DNA of 64,000 bases from Winogradskyella echinorum (GCF_014297365.1 NZ_JACOQD010000002.1:62001-126000); one strand, 5' to 3'; positions 28,280 through 38,469 are shown, counted from the first letter of the stretch. Notes: generated from the letters alone by a model not told the origin. A program made the numbers and translations.

Positions 28280-31200
28280 ATGAAAATCATTACAAAACCT
28301 ACAAATGCTTTTAATAAAATATTATTTTTTTGCTTATTAGTACTTCCTCTTCAATTAATACAAGCTCAACAATTAGCATTTCCCAGTGCAAAAGGTGCTG
28401 GTGCTTATGCATCTGGTGGTAGAGGTGGAGTAGTATTACATGTAACAACTCTCGCGGATAGTGGACCTGGTTCTTTAAGATGGGCATTAACAGACCGCGA
28501 TCATAGAGCTTTAGATAGAACAATTGTTTTTGACGTTAGTGGTGTTATAAAACTTCAGTCCGTTATTCGTATGGGTAGTGAATATACTGGAGGTATAACT
28601 ATAAATGGATTTACTGCACCTGAAGGTGGTATTACTATTATTGGTCAAATGTTTAGAATGACTGATGCTAAAAACGTTATAATTAGAGGTATGAAATTTA
28701 GAGGTGGGTATAATTATACCGATCCAAATAATCAATATAGTAAGTCTGCCTTTTTAATGGGTAACACAAAAGGATTTATAGTTGATAGATGTTCGTCTGG
28801 TTTTAGTTTAGAACAATCAATTGGTGGAAATGGAGGTAATGCAAATGACCCTTTGAGCGGAGCTACTTTTCAAAATAATTTAGTAGGTAATACATCTAGA
28901 GTAGGAATTATTGGGCAAGGTATAACCAGTGATCAATCTCTACGAAATATGCCAACCAAAGTTAGTTATCACAGAAATGTAATGGTAGATTGTGGTTGGA
29001 GAACACCTAATGTAGCAGGTAATGTAAGAGCAGATATAATTAATAATTTTGTACACAACTGGCAAAATAGAACATCTAGTTTTACAGGTACTGCATATAA
29101 TGGGCAACCTAGTACACAAAAAACTCGATCAAATATTATTGGTAATTATTATCAAGCGGGTACTAATAGTAGAACTAGTGGTTCTAATGTTCTTTATAAA
29201 ATAAACGATAATAATATTGAACCTGAGTTTCATTTCTATGATAATTATATAACATCAGATGTTCTTAAAGGAAAGGCTACAGGTTACGATTATACTGATC
29301 CTAGTACAGCGCACAATGCCTTTACAAATTATCCTGATGGTTCATCACAAACGATAGAGCCAAGTTGGTTTACATATCCGCAATTTCCTTTATTAGGTGA
29401 ACCTGTTTCTATTTTGTCTTCGCAAGATTTAAAAGATGAGTTATTTGATACAGTTGGTGCGTGTCATTACATTGACAATAATGGTAATATTCAATTCTAC
29501 AGAGATGCTATCGATACTGAATTAATTCTGCGAGCATCTACAAATTCAACACAAATCAATATTGGTGATTATTTGGCAAGAGCAGAAGCTCTATTACCAG
29601 GAGGAAGTAATCCAATACCAAGTGAAACAAGACCTGATAATTTTTATCAAAGTAACCCGCACATACCAGAAGCGTGGCTTATTTCTAAAGGGCTAACAGG
29701 AACTCCGACCATACATAATGAAATAGCACCAAGTGGTTATACATGGTTAGAAGAGTATATTAATCAAATTGATAATATCGTAATTGGAACTAACATTCCG
29801 CAAATAACTAGAACAGACACTAATCCAACCACAATAGAAGTTGGTGGTGTATATAATGCAATAACCGGAACTTGGACAGATGTTGAAGATGGTAGTGGTA
29901 TTGCAACCGTTAGCGGAGATGTTGTGGATGTAAACACTATAGGAACATATAATGTAACATTAGAACATACAGATACGGACGGTAATAGAGGATTTTTAAA
30001 TGTGCCTATCAATGTAACTGCCGAAATTGTAAATGCAGAAAGTGTTTCGATTACACCTTCGACAGTTACCTTAGCAGAAGATACTAGTGTGCAATTAAAT
30101 GTTGAATTTATGCCATTAAATACTACCGACCAAACAGGTGAGTGGACAAGTAGTAATACTAATGCAACAGTAGATCCAAATGGATTAGTAACAGCAGTTT
30201 CACCAGGTACATCGATAATAACGTTTACAAGTAATGATGGTAGTTTTACAGCTTCTAGTACTATAATTATTAATGGAAGTATAGTTCCTACAAATATAAC
30301 ATTTGAAGGTGGAATGACAGGTCATTTAAACTGGATTGAATTTGATGAAAACACAGTGAATCCAACTGCTACTCTCATTACAACGGATCCAGATCCAAAC
30401 GCCACACATACTTACAGTATACCAGCGAACAATGTTGATGATTATCAGCGTTTTAGTATTTCAGGAAATCAACTTACTTTAAATTTAACACCAGATTACG
30501 AGAATCCGGTTGATACTGCTGATAACAATATATATGCATTATATGTAAGATCTGAAAATAGTAATGGTGGTATATATGATGGGTTCGTTTTGTTTTGGAT
30601 TAGAGATGTTGCTGACGAAACTATAGTTTTTGCAACTGGCGTAGATGTATTTCCAGAGACTGCAGAAATACAAATACCAGAAACAATTGCTTTAGCCGCA
30701 ACATTTTCGCCTATCGAAACTACAAATCAATCAGGAACATGGAGTTCGAGCGATGAATCTATTGCAACAGTTGATTCTAGTGGTGTAGTAACTCCAGTTT
30801 CAGTAGGAGTTGTTACAATAACTTTTACGGCTCATGATGGAGGTTATAGCGATTCATCCGAAATAACGGTTTTTCCTGAAGCGCTTCAAGCAAGCGCAGG
30901 TACCGACCAACAAATTTGTGAAGGCGAAAGCACTACGCTTACAGCAAGTGGCGGAACTGGTTACCTTTGGAATACAGGAGAAACAACTGAATCTATTGAA
31001 GTATCACCAAATTTAACCACAACTTATACTGTTACAGTTTCAGATGATTTTGGTCAATCGGAAGACGCAAGTGTTACCGTTACTGTTAATCCATTACCAA
31101 ATGCAAATGCTGGTGAAGACCAAACTATTTGTGAAGGTGAAACCATTACTTTAACAGCAAGTGGAGGAACATCTTATTTATGGAGTACTGGAGAAACAAC

Positions 31201-33943
31201 TGAATCAATTGAAGTGACTCCGCTTGTGGAAACTACTTATAGTGTAGAAGTTATTTCAAATGATTGTTCTAGTGCAGATAGTGTTATAGTTTTTGTAAAT
31301 GAAGCTCCAGATATTACTGTTACAGAAGATAGTGCAATAGTTGAAGGAAATTCAATTACACTTTCTGCAAGTGGTGGTGATAATTACGAATGGAGTACAG
31401 GTGAAACTTCAGAATCAATAAATGTTACACCAACCTCGACTACCACTTATACTGTTACGTCTCTTGGTATTAATGGGTGTTCAACATCTCTAAATGTTAC
31501 AGTTACTGTAATTCCAGAAATAATTGCAGACGCTGGTGAGGATGTAACAATTTGTAATGGTGATTCGATTACTTTAAATGCTTCAGGAGGTGTAACTTAT
31601 ACATGGAATTCTGGAGAAACAGGTTCTGAACTTACGGTTAATCCTACTACAACTACAACTTATACAGTTACCGCAGAAGATGCATATGGTTATACTGATA
31701 CAGATACTGTTACCGTATTTGTTAATGATATTCCCAATATTACAGCAGATCAAAATGTATTTGTAATGACAGGTAACTCAGTAACGCTTACTGCAAGTGG
31801 TGGAGATACGTATGCATGGAGTACTGGCGAAACAACAGCATCGATTATAGTATCACCAGGTGTAACAACAACATATACCGTTACTGGTTACTCAGTAAAT
31901 GGTTGTGAGAACACTATTGATATATTAGTAACTGTTGTGGAAGAATTGAATGCTAATGCAGGTGAAGATATGACTATTTGTTTAGGCGAAAGTGTTACTT
32001 TAAATGCTTCGGGAGGTATTACATATACATGGAATACCGGTGATATAGGAGCATCACCAACTTTTACACCAATAGAGACTACAACATATACGGTTACAGT
32101 TACTGATGTATTTGGTAATTCAGATTCAGATGATATTACAGTAACTGTAAACCCAATACCAGTTGCATATGCAGGTGAAGATCAAACGGTTTGTCAAGGT
32201 GAGTCTGTAACATTAACCGCAGAAGGTGGTGATTCTTATTTATGGAGTAATGGGGAAACCACTTCTACAATTACAGTAAATCCAAACATAGATACGACAT
32301 ATACTGTCGAAGTATTTTCTAATAACTGTTCTGATAGTGATGAAGTTACTGTGTTTACACTAACAACACCTGAAGTTTCAGTGAGTGAAGATATTGTTTT
32401 AATAACAGGGAATACTACAACACTTGTAGCTTCGGGTGCAGATTCATATCAATGGAATACTGGAGACACATCAAATTCCATTTCTGTTAGTCCTGCAGAA
32501 ACAACAACTTACACTGTAACAGGTTTTTCACTTAATGGTTGTCAAAGTACAGCAGAAGTTACAGTAACGGTAGTTGCAGAGGTTATAGCTAATGCAGGTA
32601 ATGATGTTACTATTTGTAGTGGCGAGAGTGTTACATTAAATGCATCTGGTGGTGTTACTTACACTTGGAATACTGGTGGCACAGGTGCATCACCAACCTT
32701 TAGTCCAACAGAAACAACAACTTATACAGTTACTGTCACCGATGATTTTGGAAATTCGGATTCTGATAGTGTTACAATATTTGTAAACGAGACACCAAAT
32801 ATTACAGTAAGTGAAAATGTTACCATTGTTGAAGGAGAAAGTACAACTTTAATAGTAAGTGGTGCTGACAGTTATCTTTGGGATACAGGTGAAACATCGA
32901 GTTCTATAACAGTAAACCCATTAGAAACTACTACTTATACTGTTACAGGAACGACTAATTCATGTTCTGTACAAGCAGAAGTTACAGTAACAGTTGAAGA
33001 ACAATTTCAGGCTTCAGCTGGTGAGGATAAGCAAGTTTGTCAAAATGATGCTTATGAAATTGTTTTAACTGCAAACCAAGGAGATAGTTATTTATGGAAC
33101 ACAGGACATACAACTCAAAGTATTACTGTAAGTCCAACATCTACATCAACTTATACTGTTACAGTAACTCAAGGTACACAACAAGATACAGATGCTGTAA
33201 CAGTCTATGTGAATCCTAATCCAAATGTTGTTATTACAAATGGTGATAGTGTAGATATCATGGATGGTGATTTTGTAACTTTAACTGCTACTGGAGCAAA
33301 TTCTTATGAATGGAATAATGGTGCTTCACAGCCAAACATCGCTGTGAGTCCGTCAATAACTACTACTTATGAAGTTAAAGGTTATATTGGCGATTGTTAC
33401 GATGAAAAACAAGTTACAGTAAATGTAATTCCAGAGGTTGTAGCAGATGCTGGTGAAGATGTAACAATATGTACAGGTGAATTTGCAATTTTAACAGCTT
33501 CAGGAGGTGATGATTATGTTTGGAGTACTGGAGAAACTACGCAAACCATACAAGTATCGCCAACAGAAACAACTGAATATACAGTTACAGTGTTTAATGC
33601 CCTAGATTTTGATGAAGATACAGTTACTGTAGAGGTAGATACAGATTGTGAAGAAGATATTGTTGAAATACCAGGAGAAGAACCACAAGATTTTAATTTC
33701 GAAATATATCCTAATCCTTCTTCTAGTGTAGTAAATGTAAAACTTACAGGATCTAATATTCTTACTAATATTTATATGTATGATATAACAGGAAAGTTAA
33801 TATATCAGACCAGAATTACAAATAATGATTTAAGTAGTTCTTCAACTACGCAAATAGATGTAAGTTCATTGCAACCAGGTATGTATTACATAAAATTATT
33901 TGATGTTAATAGAGAAGTATCTAAAAAACTAATTGTTGAATAA
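28280..33943 (+). CDS. Giant T9SS-exported protein: pectate-lyase-like domain, Ig-like domains and 13 adhesin-type repeats
   Basis: A 1,887-residue secreted protein. Order: signal peptide (1-~29, ending LIQAQ); PL1-like parallel beta-helix (~30-497), with AFPSAKGAGAYASGGRGG and LADSGPGSLRWAL at the start and the family ending GYTWLEEYIN; DUF5011-like Ig domain (~500-583); Big_2-type domain (~587-665); cadherin-like segment (~668-775); second Big_2 domain (~783-866); 13 repeats of ~70 residues (869-~1795) with AGEDxTIC, TASGG, WSTGET and TTTYTVT; and a T9SS type A sorting domain (1805-1887) starting FEIYPNPSSS. It should be carried across the outer membrane by T9SS and anchored or released. 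The lyase domain suggests contact with uronic-acid polymers, but key acidic positions differ from active PL1 enzymes. It is divergent from the polysaccharide locus and followed by a strong terminator. Confidence 0.9.
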   Translation: MKIITKPTNAFNKILFFCLLVLPLQLIQAQQLAFPSAKGAGAYASGGRGGVVLHVTTLADSGPGSLRWALTDRDHRALDRTIVFDVSGVIKLQSVIRMGSEYTGGITINGFTAPEGGITIIGQMFRMTDAKNVIIRGMKFRGGYNYTDPNNQYSKSAFLMGNTKGFIVDRCSSGFSLEQSIGGNGGNANDPLSGATFQNNLVGNTSRVGIIGQGITSDQSLRNMPTKVSYHRNVMVDCGWRTPNVAGNVRADIINNFVHNWQNRTSSFTGTAYNGQPSTQKTRSNIIGNYYQAGTNSRTSGSNVLYKINDNNIEPEFHFYDNYITSDVLKGKATGYDYTDPSTAHNAFTNYPDGSSQTIEPSWFTYPQFPLLGEPVSILSSQDLKDELFDTVGACHYIDNNGNIQFYRDAIDTELILRASTNSTQINIGDYLARAEALLPGGSNPIPSETRPDNFYQSNPHIPEAWLISKGLTGTPTIHNEIAPSGYTWLEEYINQIDNIVIGTNIPQITRTDTNPTTIEVGGVYNAITGTWTDVEDGSGIATVSGDVVDVNTIGTYNVTLEHTDTDGNRGFLNVPINVTAEIVNAESVSITPSTVTLAEDTSVQLNVEFMPLNTTDQTGEWTSSNTNATVDPNGLVTAVSPGTSIITFTSNDGSFTASSTIIINGSIVPTNITFEGGMTGHLNWIEFDENTVNPTATLITTDPDPNATHTYSIPANNVDDYQRFSISGNQLTLNLTPDYENPVDTADNNIYALYVRSENSNGGIYDGFVLFWIRDVADETIVFATGVDVFPETAEIQIPETIALAATFSPIETTNQSGTWSSSDESIATVDSSGVVTPVSVGVVTITFTAHDGGYSDSSEITVFPEALQASAGTDQQICEGESTTLTASGGTGYLWNTGETTESIEVSPNLTTTYTVTVSDDFGQSEDASVTVTVNPLPNANAGEDQTICEGETITLTASGGTSYLWSTGETTESIEVTPLVETTYSVEVISNDCSSADSVIVFVNEAPDITVTEDSAIVEGNSITLSASGGDNYEWSTGETSESINVTPTSTTTYTVTSLGINGCSTSLNVTVTVIPEIIADAGEDVTICNGDSITLNASGGVTYTWNSGETGSELTVNPTTTTTYTVTAEDAYGYTDTDTVTVFVNDIPNITADQNVFVMTGNSVTLTASGGDTYAWSTGETTASIIVSPGVTTTYTVTGYSVNGCENTIDILVTVVEELNANAGEDMTICLGESVTLNASGGITYTWNTGDIGASPTFTPIETTTYTVTVTDVFGNSDSDDITVTVNPIPVAYAGEDQTVCQGESVTLTAEGGDSYLWSNGETTSTITVNPNIDTTYTVEVFSNNCSDSDEVTVFTLTTPEVSVSEDIVLITGNTTTLVASGADSYQWNTGDTSNSISVSPAETTTYTVTGFSLNGCQSTAEVTVTVVAEVIANAGNDVTICSGESVTLNASGGVTYTWNTGGTGASPTFSPTETTTYTVTVTDDFGNSDSDSVTIFVNETPNITVSENVTIVEGESTTLIVSGADSYLWDTGETSSSITVNPLETTTYTVTGTTNSCSVQAEVTVTVEEQFQASAGEDKQVCQNDAYEIVLTANQGDSYLWNTGHTTQSITVSPTSTSTYTVTVTQGTQQDTDAVTVYVNPNPNVVITNGDSVDIMDGDFVTLTATGANSYEWNNGASQPNIAVSPSITTTYEVKGYIGDCYDEKQVTVNVIPEVVADAGEDVTICTGEFAILTASGGDDYVWSTGETTQTIQVSPTETTEYTVTVFNALDFDEDTVTVEVDTDCEEDIVEIPGEEPQDFNFEIYPNPSSSVVNVKLTGSNILTNIYMYDITGKLIYQTRITNNDLSSSSTTQIDVSSLQPGMYYIKLFDVNREVSKKLIVE
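30884..33661 (+). repeat. Thirteen tandem coding repeats of about 210 bases, in a higher-order pattern
   Basis: The repeats start at protein residue 869, and the last starts at residue 1720. Three classes are visible. Class A has AGEDxTIC and a TVT-DxFG-type end, class C has AGEDQT[IV]C with a SN[DN]CS ending, and class B lacks AGED and ends with NGC-type strands. The order is A-C-B-A-B-A-C-B-A-B-A-B-A, so units 1-5 and 6-10 share one pattern. Inter-domain joints alternate between VNxxP and VxxE forms. The copies are diverged at DNA level. Confidence 0.85.
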
Positions 33944-33959
33944 TAACAATTAAAAGCAA

Positions 33960-33997
33960 AAAAAAAGCACTTCTATTTTTTTAGAAGTGCTTTTTTT
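33960..33997. terminator. Strong bidirectional intrinsic terminator between convergent genes
   Basis: A perfect 16-base-pair stem (33960-33975 with 33982-33997) with core GCACTTCTA/TAGAAGTGC and a six-T loop. It is flanked by A and T runs on the two sides, so it can end transcripts from both directions. It lies between the giant exoprotein gene (plus) and the UDP-glucose dehydrogenase gene (minus). Confidence 0.92.
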
Positions 33998-34015
33998 GAT
34001 TATTTAATCTATAAA

Positions 34016-35395
34016 TTACTTTCCTATAGATGAGTATTCAAAACCAATTTTTGTTATTTCATCTTTGTTAAGGATATTTCTACCATCAAAAATAAATGCT
34101 GGTTTTTTCATTTTATCATATATTTTCTGCCAGTCGTAAGTTTTAAACTCGTCCCATTCTGTCATTATAGCAATGGCATGTGCATCTTCGATTGCTTCAT
34201 ATGGATCATCATACGATTTTACAAGCTCCATGTTTTCTTCTTCAGATCTTGTATTTAAATAATTAAGATCTGCTTGTGTTTTCTTTCCTGATACCTTAGG
34301 GTCATAAACAGCAATATTTGCTTGCTCACTTAATAAATGATCAGCAACATATATGGCAGCAGATTCTCTAGTATCATTAGTGTCCTTTTTAAATGCCCAA
34401 CCTAACATTGCGATTTTTTTACCAGAAACCGTATTGTATAACGTGCTAATTAAGTTATCAGAAAATCTTCTTTTCTGATGGTCATTTAGAATAATAACTT
34501 GCTCCCAATAATCTGCTACAGCATTTAAACCATAACTTCTGGCGATATAGACAAGGTTTAAAATATCTTTTTGAAAACATGAACCACCAAAACCAATTGA
34601 AGCATTTAAAAACTTAGGTCCAATTCTAGAATCCATACCAATTGCTCTTGCTACTTCACTAACATCAGCTTCAGTATGCTCGCATAATTCTGAAATTGCA
34701 TTAATAGAAGAGATACGTTGTGCTAAAAATGCATTAGCAGTTAGTTTAGATAACTCAGAAGACCAAACATTAGTTCTTAATATTCTGTCTTGTGGCACCC
34801 AACTTCCGTAAATATTGGCTAAACTTTCTATTGCTGATTCTGATTCCCCACCAATTAAAACACGATCCGGATTCAATAAATCTTGGATTGCAGTTCCTTC
34901 AGCTAAAAATTCTGGATTAGATAAAATCTCGAAATTAACATCACTACCTGTATTGTGTAAAATGCTTTTTATAGCCTGTGCTGTTCTTACTGGTAATGTA
35001 GACTTTTCAACAACTATTTTATCTGTCTTTGCAACTTCAGCAATGTTTCTTGCACAAAGCTCAACATATTTTAAATCTGCTGCCATTCCTTTACCTTTTC
35101 CATAGGTCTTAGTTGGAGTGTTCACAGAAATAAAAATCATTTCAGATTCATCAATAGCCTTATCTATTTCAGTAGAGAAAAATAAGTTTTTCCCTCTAGT
35201 TTCTTCAACTATTTCTGCTAAACCAGGTTCGTATATTGGTAATTTTGAAACATCATTATCATTCCAAGCAGCAATTCGCTCAGCATTAATATCTACAATT
35301 GTTACTTGAATATTTGGATTTTTCTTTGCTATTACTGCCATAGTTGGTCCACCAACATATCCAGCACCAATACAACAAATCTTATTTATTTTCAT
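34016..35395 (-). CDS. UDP-glucose 6-dehydrogenase
   Basis: A 459-residue enzyme that oxidises UDP-glucose to UDP-glucuronate with two NAD+. [17 protein letters not shown] near residues 6-22 is the N-terminal NAD loop, [20 protein letters not shown] and [18 protein letters not shown] are family blocks, and [20 protein letters not shown] near 268-287 holds the catalytic cysteine. The length and the motif GAGYVGGPT are of the eukaryote-like UDP-glucose dehydrogenase type rather than the shorter bacterial one. It probably works with the 4-epimerase gene upstream to supply UDP-GlcA and UDP-GalA for the polysaccharide locus. It shares its terminator with the convergent exoprotein gene. Confidence 0.93.
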   Translation of the reverse strand: MKINKICCIGAGYVGGPTMAVIAKKNPNIQVTIVDINAERIAAWNDNDVSKLPIYEPGLAEIVEETRGKNLFFSTEIDKAIDESEMIFISVNTPTKTYGKGKGMAADLKYVELCARNIAEVAKTDKIVVEKSTLPVRTAQAIKSILHNTGSDVNFEILSNPEFLAEGTAIQDLLNPDRVLIGGESESAIESLANIYGSWVPQDRILRTNVWSSELSKLTANAFLAQRISSINAISELCEHTEADVSEVARAIGMDSRIGPKFLNASIGFGGSCFQKDILNLVYIARSYGLNAVADYWEQVIILNDHQKRRFSDNLISTLYNTVSGKKIAMLGWAFKKDTNDTRESAAIYVADHLLSEQANIAVYDPKVSGKKTQADLNYLNTRSEEENMELVKSYDDPYEAIEDAHAIAIMTEWDEFKTYDWQKIYDKMKKPAFIFDGRNILNKDEITKIGFEYSSIGK

Positions 35396-35630
35396 AGTTT
35401 TAAGTTTATATGACTTGGGTTAATTTTTTAGTTTTTATTATTGTTTACATTTTATAACTCAAAAGCCTCTCTATTAATTTTAGTGTTTTCAGGTTTAAAA
35501 TGAATTTGTCGACAAATTTGTATGAAAAATTCTAATTTCTCTAAATTATTATATCAACGTCGTGTTTTTACGATAAACTTCAATCTCTATCTTTAATAGA
35601 AACTAAATCTGTCGTTAAAATACTTTTATT

Positions 35631-36650
35631 TTATTTGTAATAGGCTTTAAACCAATCTATAAATGATTTAACTCCATGTTTAATAGATGTGTTTGGTCTA
35701 TAATCGTAATCTTTAATGAGTTCATCAACATCTGCCCATGTACGTTCTACATCACCTGGCTGAATAGGTAACATCTCTTTAGTAGCCTTTTTATCTAAGT
35801 TTACTTCTATTTCGTTTATAAAGTTTAATAATTTTACTGAGTTGTTATTTCCAATATTATATACTTTATAATACTTATTAGCATCAATTCTTTGTTGTGG
35901 TGATTTTTCAATGATTCTTACTACGCCTTCTACAATGTCATCTATATAGGTGAAATCACGTTCCATTTTTCCATGATTAAAGACTTTTATAGGTCTGTCA
36001 TTTACAATGGCATCTGTAAACAAAAACATAGCCATATCTGGTCGTCCCCAAGGTCCATAAACTGTAAAGAATCTTAAGCCTGTAGTTGGTACTTTAAACA
36101 AATGACTATACGTATGCGCCATTAATTCATTACTCTTTTTTGTAGCTGCATAGAGGCTTATTGGGTTGTCTACATTATCATCAGTAGAGAATGGAATTTT
36201 TTCATTTAAGCCATAAACACTAGAACTACTAGCATATACTAAATGCTTTATATCATTGTTTCTACAACACTCTAAAATATTTAGAAATCCTACTAAATTA
36301 GAATCTACATAAGTTTCTGGGTTCTCTAAACTATACCTAACACCAGCTTGAGCAGCAAGGTTACATACAATATCAAATTGTTCTTGTTTAAATAATTTTG
36401 GGAGTGCCTCACGATCTTCAAGATTCATTCTTACAAATGAAAAGTTTTCATTTTCACTTTTACAAATCGAATTAAATACTTCAGCATCTGCTCTAGAAAC
36501 TCCAAGTTCTTTTAATCTCGAGAACTTTAAATTAACATCGTAGTAATCATTTACATTATCTAAACCAACAACTTTGTGCCCTTTAGATAATAATACTTTA
36601 GAGACATAAAAACCTATAAAACCAGCGGCTCCAGTTACTAATATTTTCAT
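35631..36650 (-). CDS. UDP-glucuronate 4-epimerase (NAD-dependent epimerase/dehydratase)
   Basis: A 339-residue extended short-chain dehydrogenase. VTGAAGFIGFYVSKVLL near residues 5-21 is the NAD loop; SLYAATKKSNELMAHTYSHL contains the catalytic Tyr-x-x-x-Lys; RFFTVYGPWGRPDMAMFLFT and FNHGKMERDFTYIDDIVEGV are blocks typical of UDP-glucuronate 4-epimerases (LspL/Cap1J group) rather than UDP-glucose epimerases. It interconverts UDP-GlcA and UDP-GalA. UDP-glucose dehydrogenase, its substrate supplier, is encoded 235 bases downstream on the same strand. Product use in the nearby polysaccharide locus is inference. Confidence 0.9.
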   Translation of the reverse strand: MKILVTGAAGFIGFYVSKVLLSKGHKVVGLDNVNDYYDVNLKFSRLKELGVSRADAEVFNSICKSENENFSFVRMNLEDREALPKLFKQEQFDIVCNLAAQAGVRYSLENPETYVDSNLVGFLNILECCRNNDIKHLVYASSSSVYGLNEKIPFSTDDNVDNPISLYAATKKSNELMAHTYSHLFKVPTTGLRFFTVYGPWGRPDMAMFLFTDAIVNDRPIKVFNHGKMERDFTYIDDIVEGVVRIIEKSPQQRIDANKYYKVYNIGNNNSVKLLNFINEIEVNLDKKATKEMLPIQPGDVERTWADVDELIKDYDYRPNTSIKHGVKSFIDWFKAYYK

Positions 36651-36739
36651 ATTATAATATTTACTATTTTAAATATTGGCATCAAAGATGAAGATTTAGA
36701 ATGAAATTACTAAATTTTATATCAAACAATTTCAACAAA

Positions 36740-37117
36740 TTAGTTGTTTGTATAATTAATATCGAGGAGCGTAGCTAAAGAATCGCAGTTCTTTACTTTT
36801 AACGTTAATTCACGTTCTTTATAGCTGTTTTCAATATGATAGACTCTACAAGAATCCTTTTTAGTATCACTTTTTGAAAAATCTACACTTCCATATTTAA
36901 TTAAATTAGTAATCGTTAAAGAATCTAATTTATAATTGTTTACAAATGTATTAGCATTAACTGAATAGTTTAAAGGCTTAGAGCTAATATTCTTTACTGT
37001 TCTTGCATTTGGCCCATAATCACATGAGGCATCTTTACCGTTTAAAAAAAACATAAGAATAATAAGGCCAATGGCAAAACCACCAAGATAATAACCTAGT
37101 CGATGTACAAATTTCAT
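36740..37117 (-). CDS. Small membrane-anchored protein (DUF4258-like)
   Basis: A 125-residue protein with one N-terminal hydrophobic helix (YYLGGFAIGLIILMFFL, residues ~8-25) and a small soluble domain with three cysteines (in ASCDYGPNARTVK, DSCRVYHIE and VKNCDSLA). I recall similar flavobacterial proteins annotated as DUF4258 next to alanine dehydrogenase. The topology is probably N-in with the domain in the periplasm. It follows ald by 41 bases on the same strand and is likely co-transcribed. No function is known. Confidence 0.65.
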   Translation of the reverse strand: MKFVHRLGYYLGGFAIGLIILMFFLNGKDASCDYGPNARTVKNISSKPLNYSVNANTFVNNYKLDSLTITNLIKYGSVDFSKSDTKKDSCRVYHIENSYKERELTLKVKNCDSLATLLDINYTNN

Positions 37118-37135
37118 AGTTGAAATATTCTTTTC

Positions 37136-37153
37136 TTTCGAGTGTAGTCGAAA
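37136..37153. repeat. Short inverted repeat TTTCGA-GTGTAG-TCGAAA between ald and the DUF4258-like gene
   Basis: Six-base arms around a six-base loop. The core GTAGTCGAA recurs at 42895-42903 (AAGCGTAGTCGAAG), a sequence resembling dispersed CTTCGACTACGCT elements seen between genes in flavobacterial genomes. Probably a degenerate copy of a dispersed repeat. Confidence 0.4.
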
Positions 37154-37158
37154 ACTAA

Positions 37159-38358
37159 TTAAAAGATTAAAAGATTGGCATCATTGTAATCTAATCCAAA
37201 CCAATCGGCTACAGATTTATTAGTAAGAATGCCGTGGTAAAAATACAACCCATTTTTTAATCCTTTATCAAATCGAAGTGCATTTTCTATACCTCCGTAT
37301 TCGCCAATTTCTAATAGGTAAGGAGTAAATATATTACTTATAGATACAGAAGCAGATCTAGAATAACGAGCTGGTATGTTTGGTACACAGTAATGAATAA
37401 CACCATTATGATCAAAGGTTGGGTGATCGTGTGTAGTCACTTCACTAGTTTCAAAACAACCTCCCATATCTATGCTAACATCAATGATTACCGAACCTCG
37501 TTTCATATGATCAACCATAGATTCTGTAACTACAATAGGTGAGCGGTTAGTGCCTCTTACGGCTCCAATGGCAACATCACAACGTTTTAATGCTTTTAAA
37601 AGATTTTTTGGTTGCATTGTAGACGTGTAAATTGTTCGCCCCAAATTATTTTGTATACACCTTAGCTTTGTAATAGAACTATCAAACACTTTTACATTAG
37701 CACCCAAACCAATTGCAGAGCGTGCGGCAAATTCACCAACTGTACCTGCACCTAAAATAAGAACTTCGGTTGGTGGTACACCATTAATATTACCCATCAT
37801 TAAACCATTACCACCATTAACATTAGATAGTAATTCTGAAGCAATTAAGATAGAAGCAGTGCCAGCAATTTCGCTCAATGAACGTACAGCAGGATAAGCA
37901 CCATCTTCATCTTTTATATACTCAAATGCTAAGGCTGTGATGCGTTTTTTTGCCAAGGCTTCAAAATAGGCCTTATTCTGAGTTTTTATTTGTAATGCAG
38001 AAATTAAAAGTGTCTGTGGATTAATTAGTTTAATCTCGTCTAAAGAAGGTGGTTCTACCTTAAGAATAATAGGGCAGGAGTATACTTTTGCTGTATCTTT
38101 AGTAACTTCTGCGCCAGCTTCACTGTAATCTTTGTCTTTAAAATTAGCACCTTTACCAGCACCAGATTCAAATAATACACGATGACCATTAGCCGTTAAA
38201 GCTGAAACAGCATCTGGAGTTAAGCACACACGCTTTTCTTGAAAGTGAGTTTCTTTAGGTATGCCAATAAAAAGTTCGCCTTTTTGTTTAAATATTTCTA
38301 AGGTCTCTTCTTGAGGTAATAATTGGGCTTTGGTAAATGGTGATAAAGATTTACTCAT
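37159..38358 (-). CDS. ald: Alanine dehydrogenase
   Basis: A 399-residue enzyme catalysing reversible NAD-dependent deamination of L-alanine to pyruvate. GIPKETHFQEKRVCLTPDAV near residues 33-52 is the N-terminal substrate block, ILKVEPPSLDEI carries a conserved lysine region, and VLILGAGTVGEFAARSAIGL near 195-214 is the NAD-binding loop. It is slightly longer than the classical 370-residue enzyme because of an N-terminal extension (SPFTKAQLLPQEETLEIF), as in other Bacteroidota members. It sits in a minus-strand group with tsaE and porX upstream and a DUF4258-like gene downstream. Confidence 0.92.
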   Translation of the reverse strand: MSKSLSPFTKAQLLPQEETLEIFKQKGELFIGIPKETHFQEKRVCLTPDAVSALTANGHRVLFESGAGKGANFKDKDYSEAGAEVTKDTAKVYSCPIILKVEPPSLDEIKLINPQTLLISALQIKTQNKAYFEALAKKRITALAFEYIKDEDGAYPAVRSLSEIAGTASILIASELLSNVNGGNGLMMGNINGVPPTEVLILGAGTVGEFAARSAIGLGANVKVFDSSITKLRCIQNNLGRTIYTSTMQPKNLLKALKRCDVAIGAVRGTNRSPIVVTESMVDHMKRGSVIIDVSIDMGGCFETSEVTTHDHPTFDHNGVIHYCVPNIPARYSRSASVSISNIFTPYLLEIGEYGGIENALRFDKGLKNGLYFYHGILTNKSVADWFGLDYNDANLLIF

Positions 38359-38469
38359 TTAAGTTAGTTAATTGGTCTAGTAACTGCAAGATAGTAAATC
38401 ACTACAATAGTTACTATATTAATATAACTTCAAATTATAAATAAAATATTAAATGAGTAAAAGTATAAC

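Noticed and set aside
30884-33661. Regularly spaced repeats that might look like a CRISPR or satellite array
   Set aside because: They are about 210 bases long, diverged at DNA level and in one continuous reading frame encoding Ig-like repeats.
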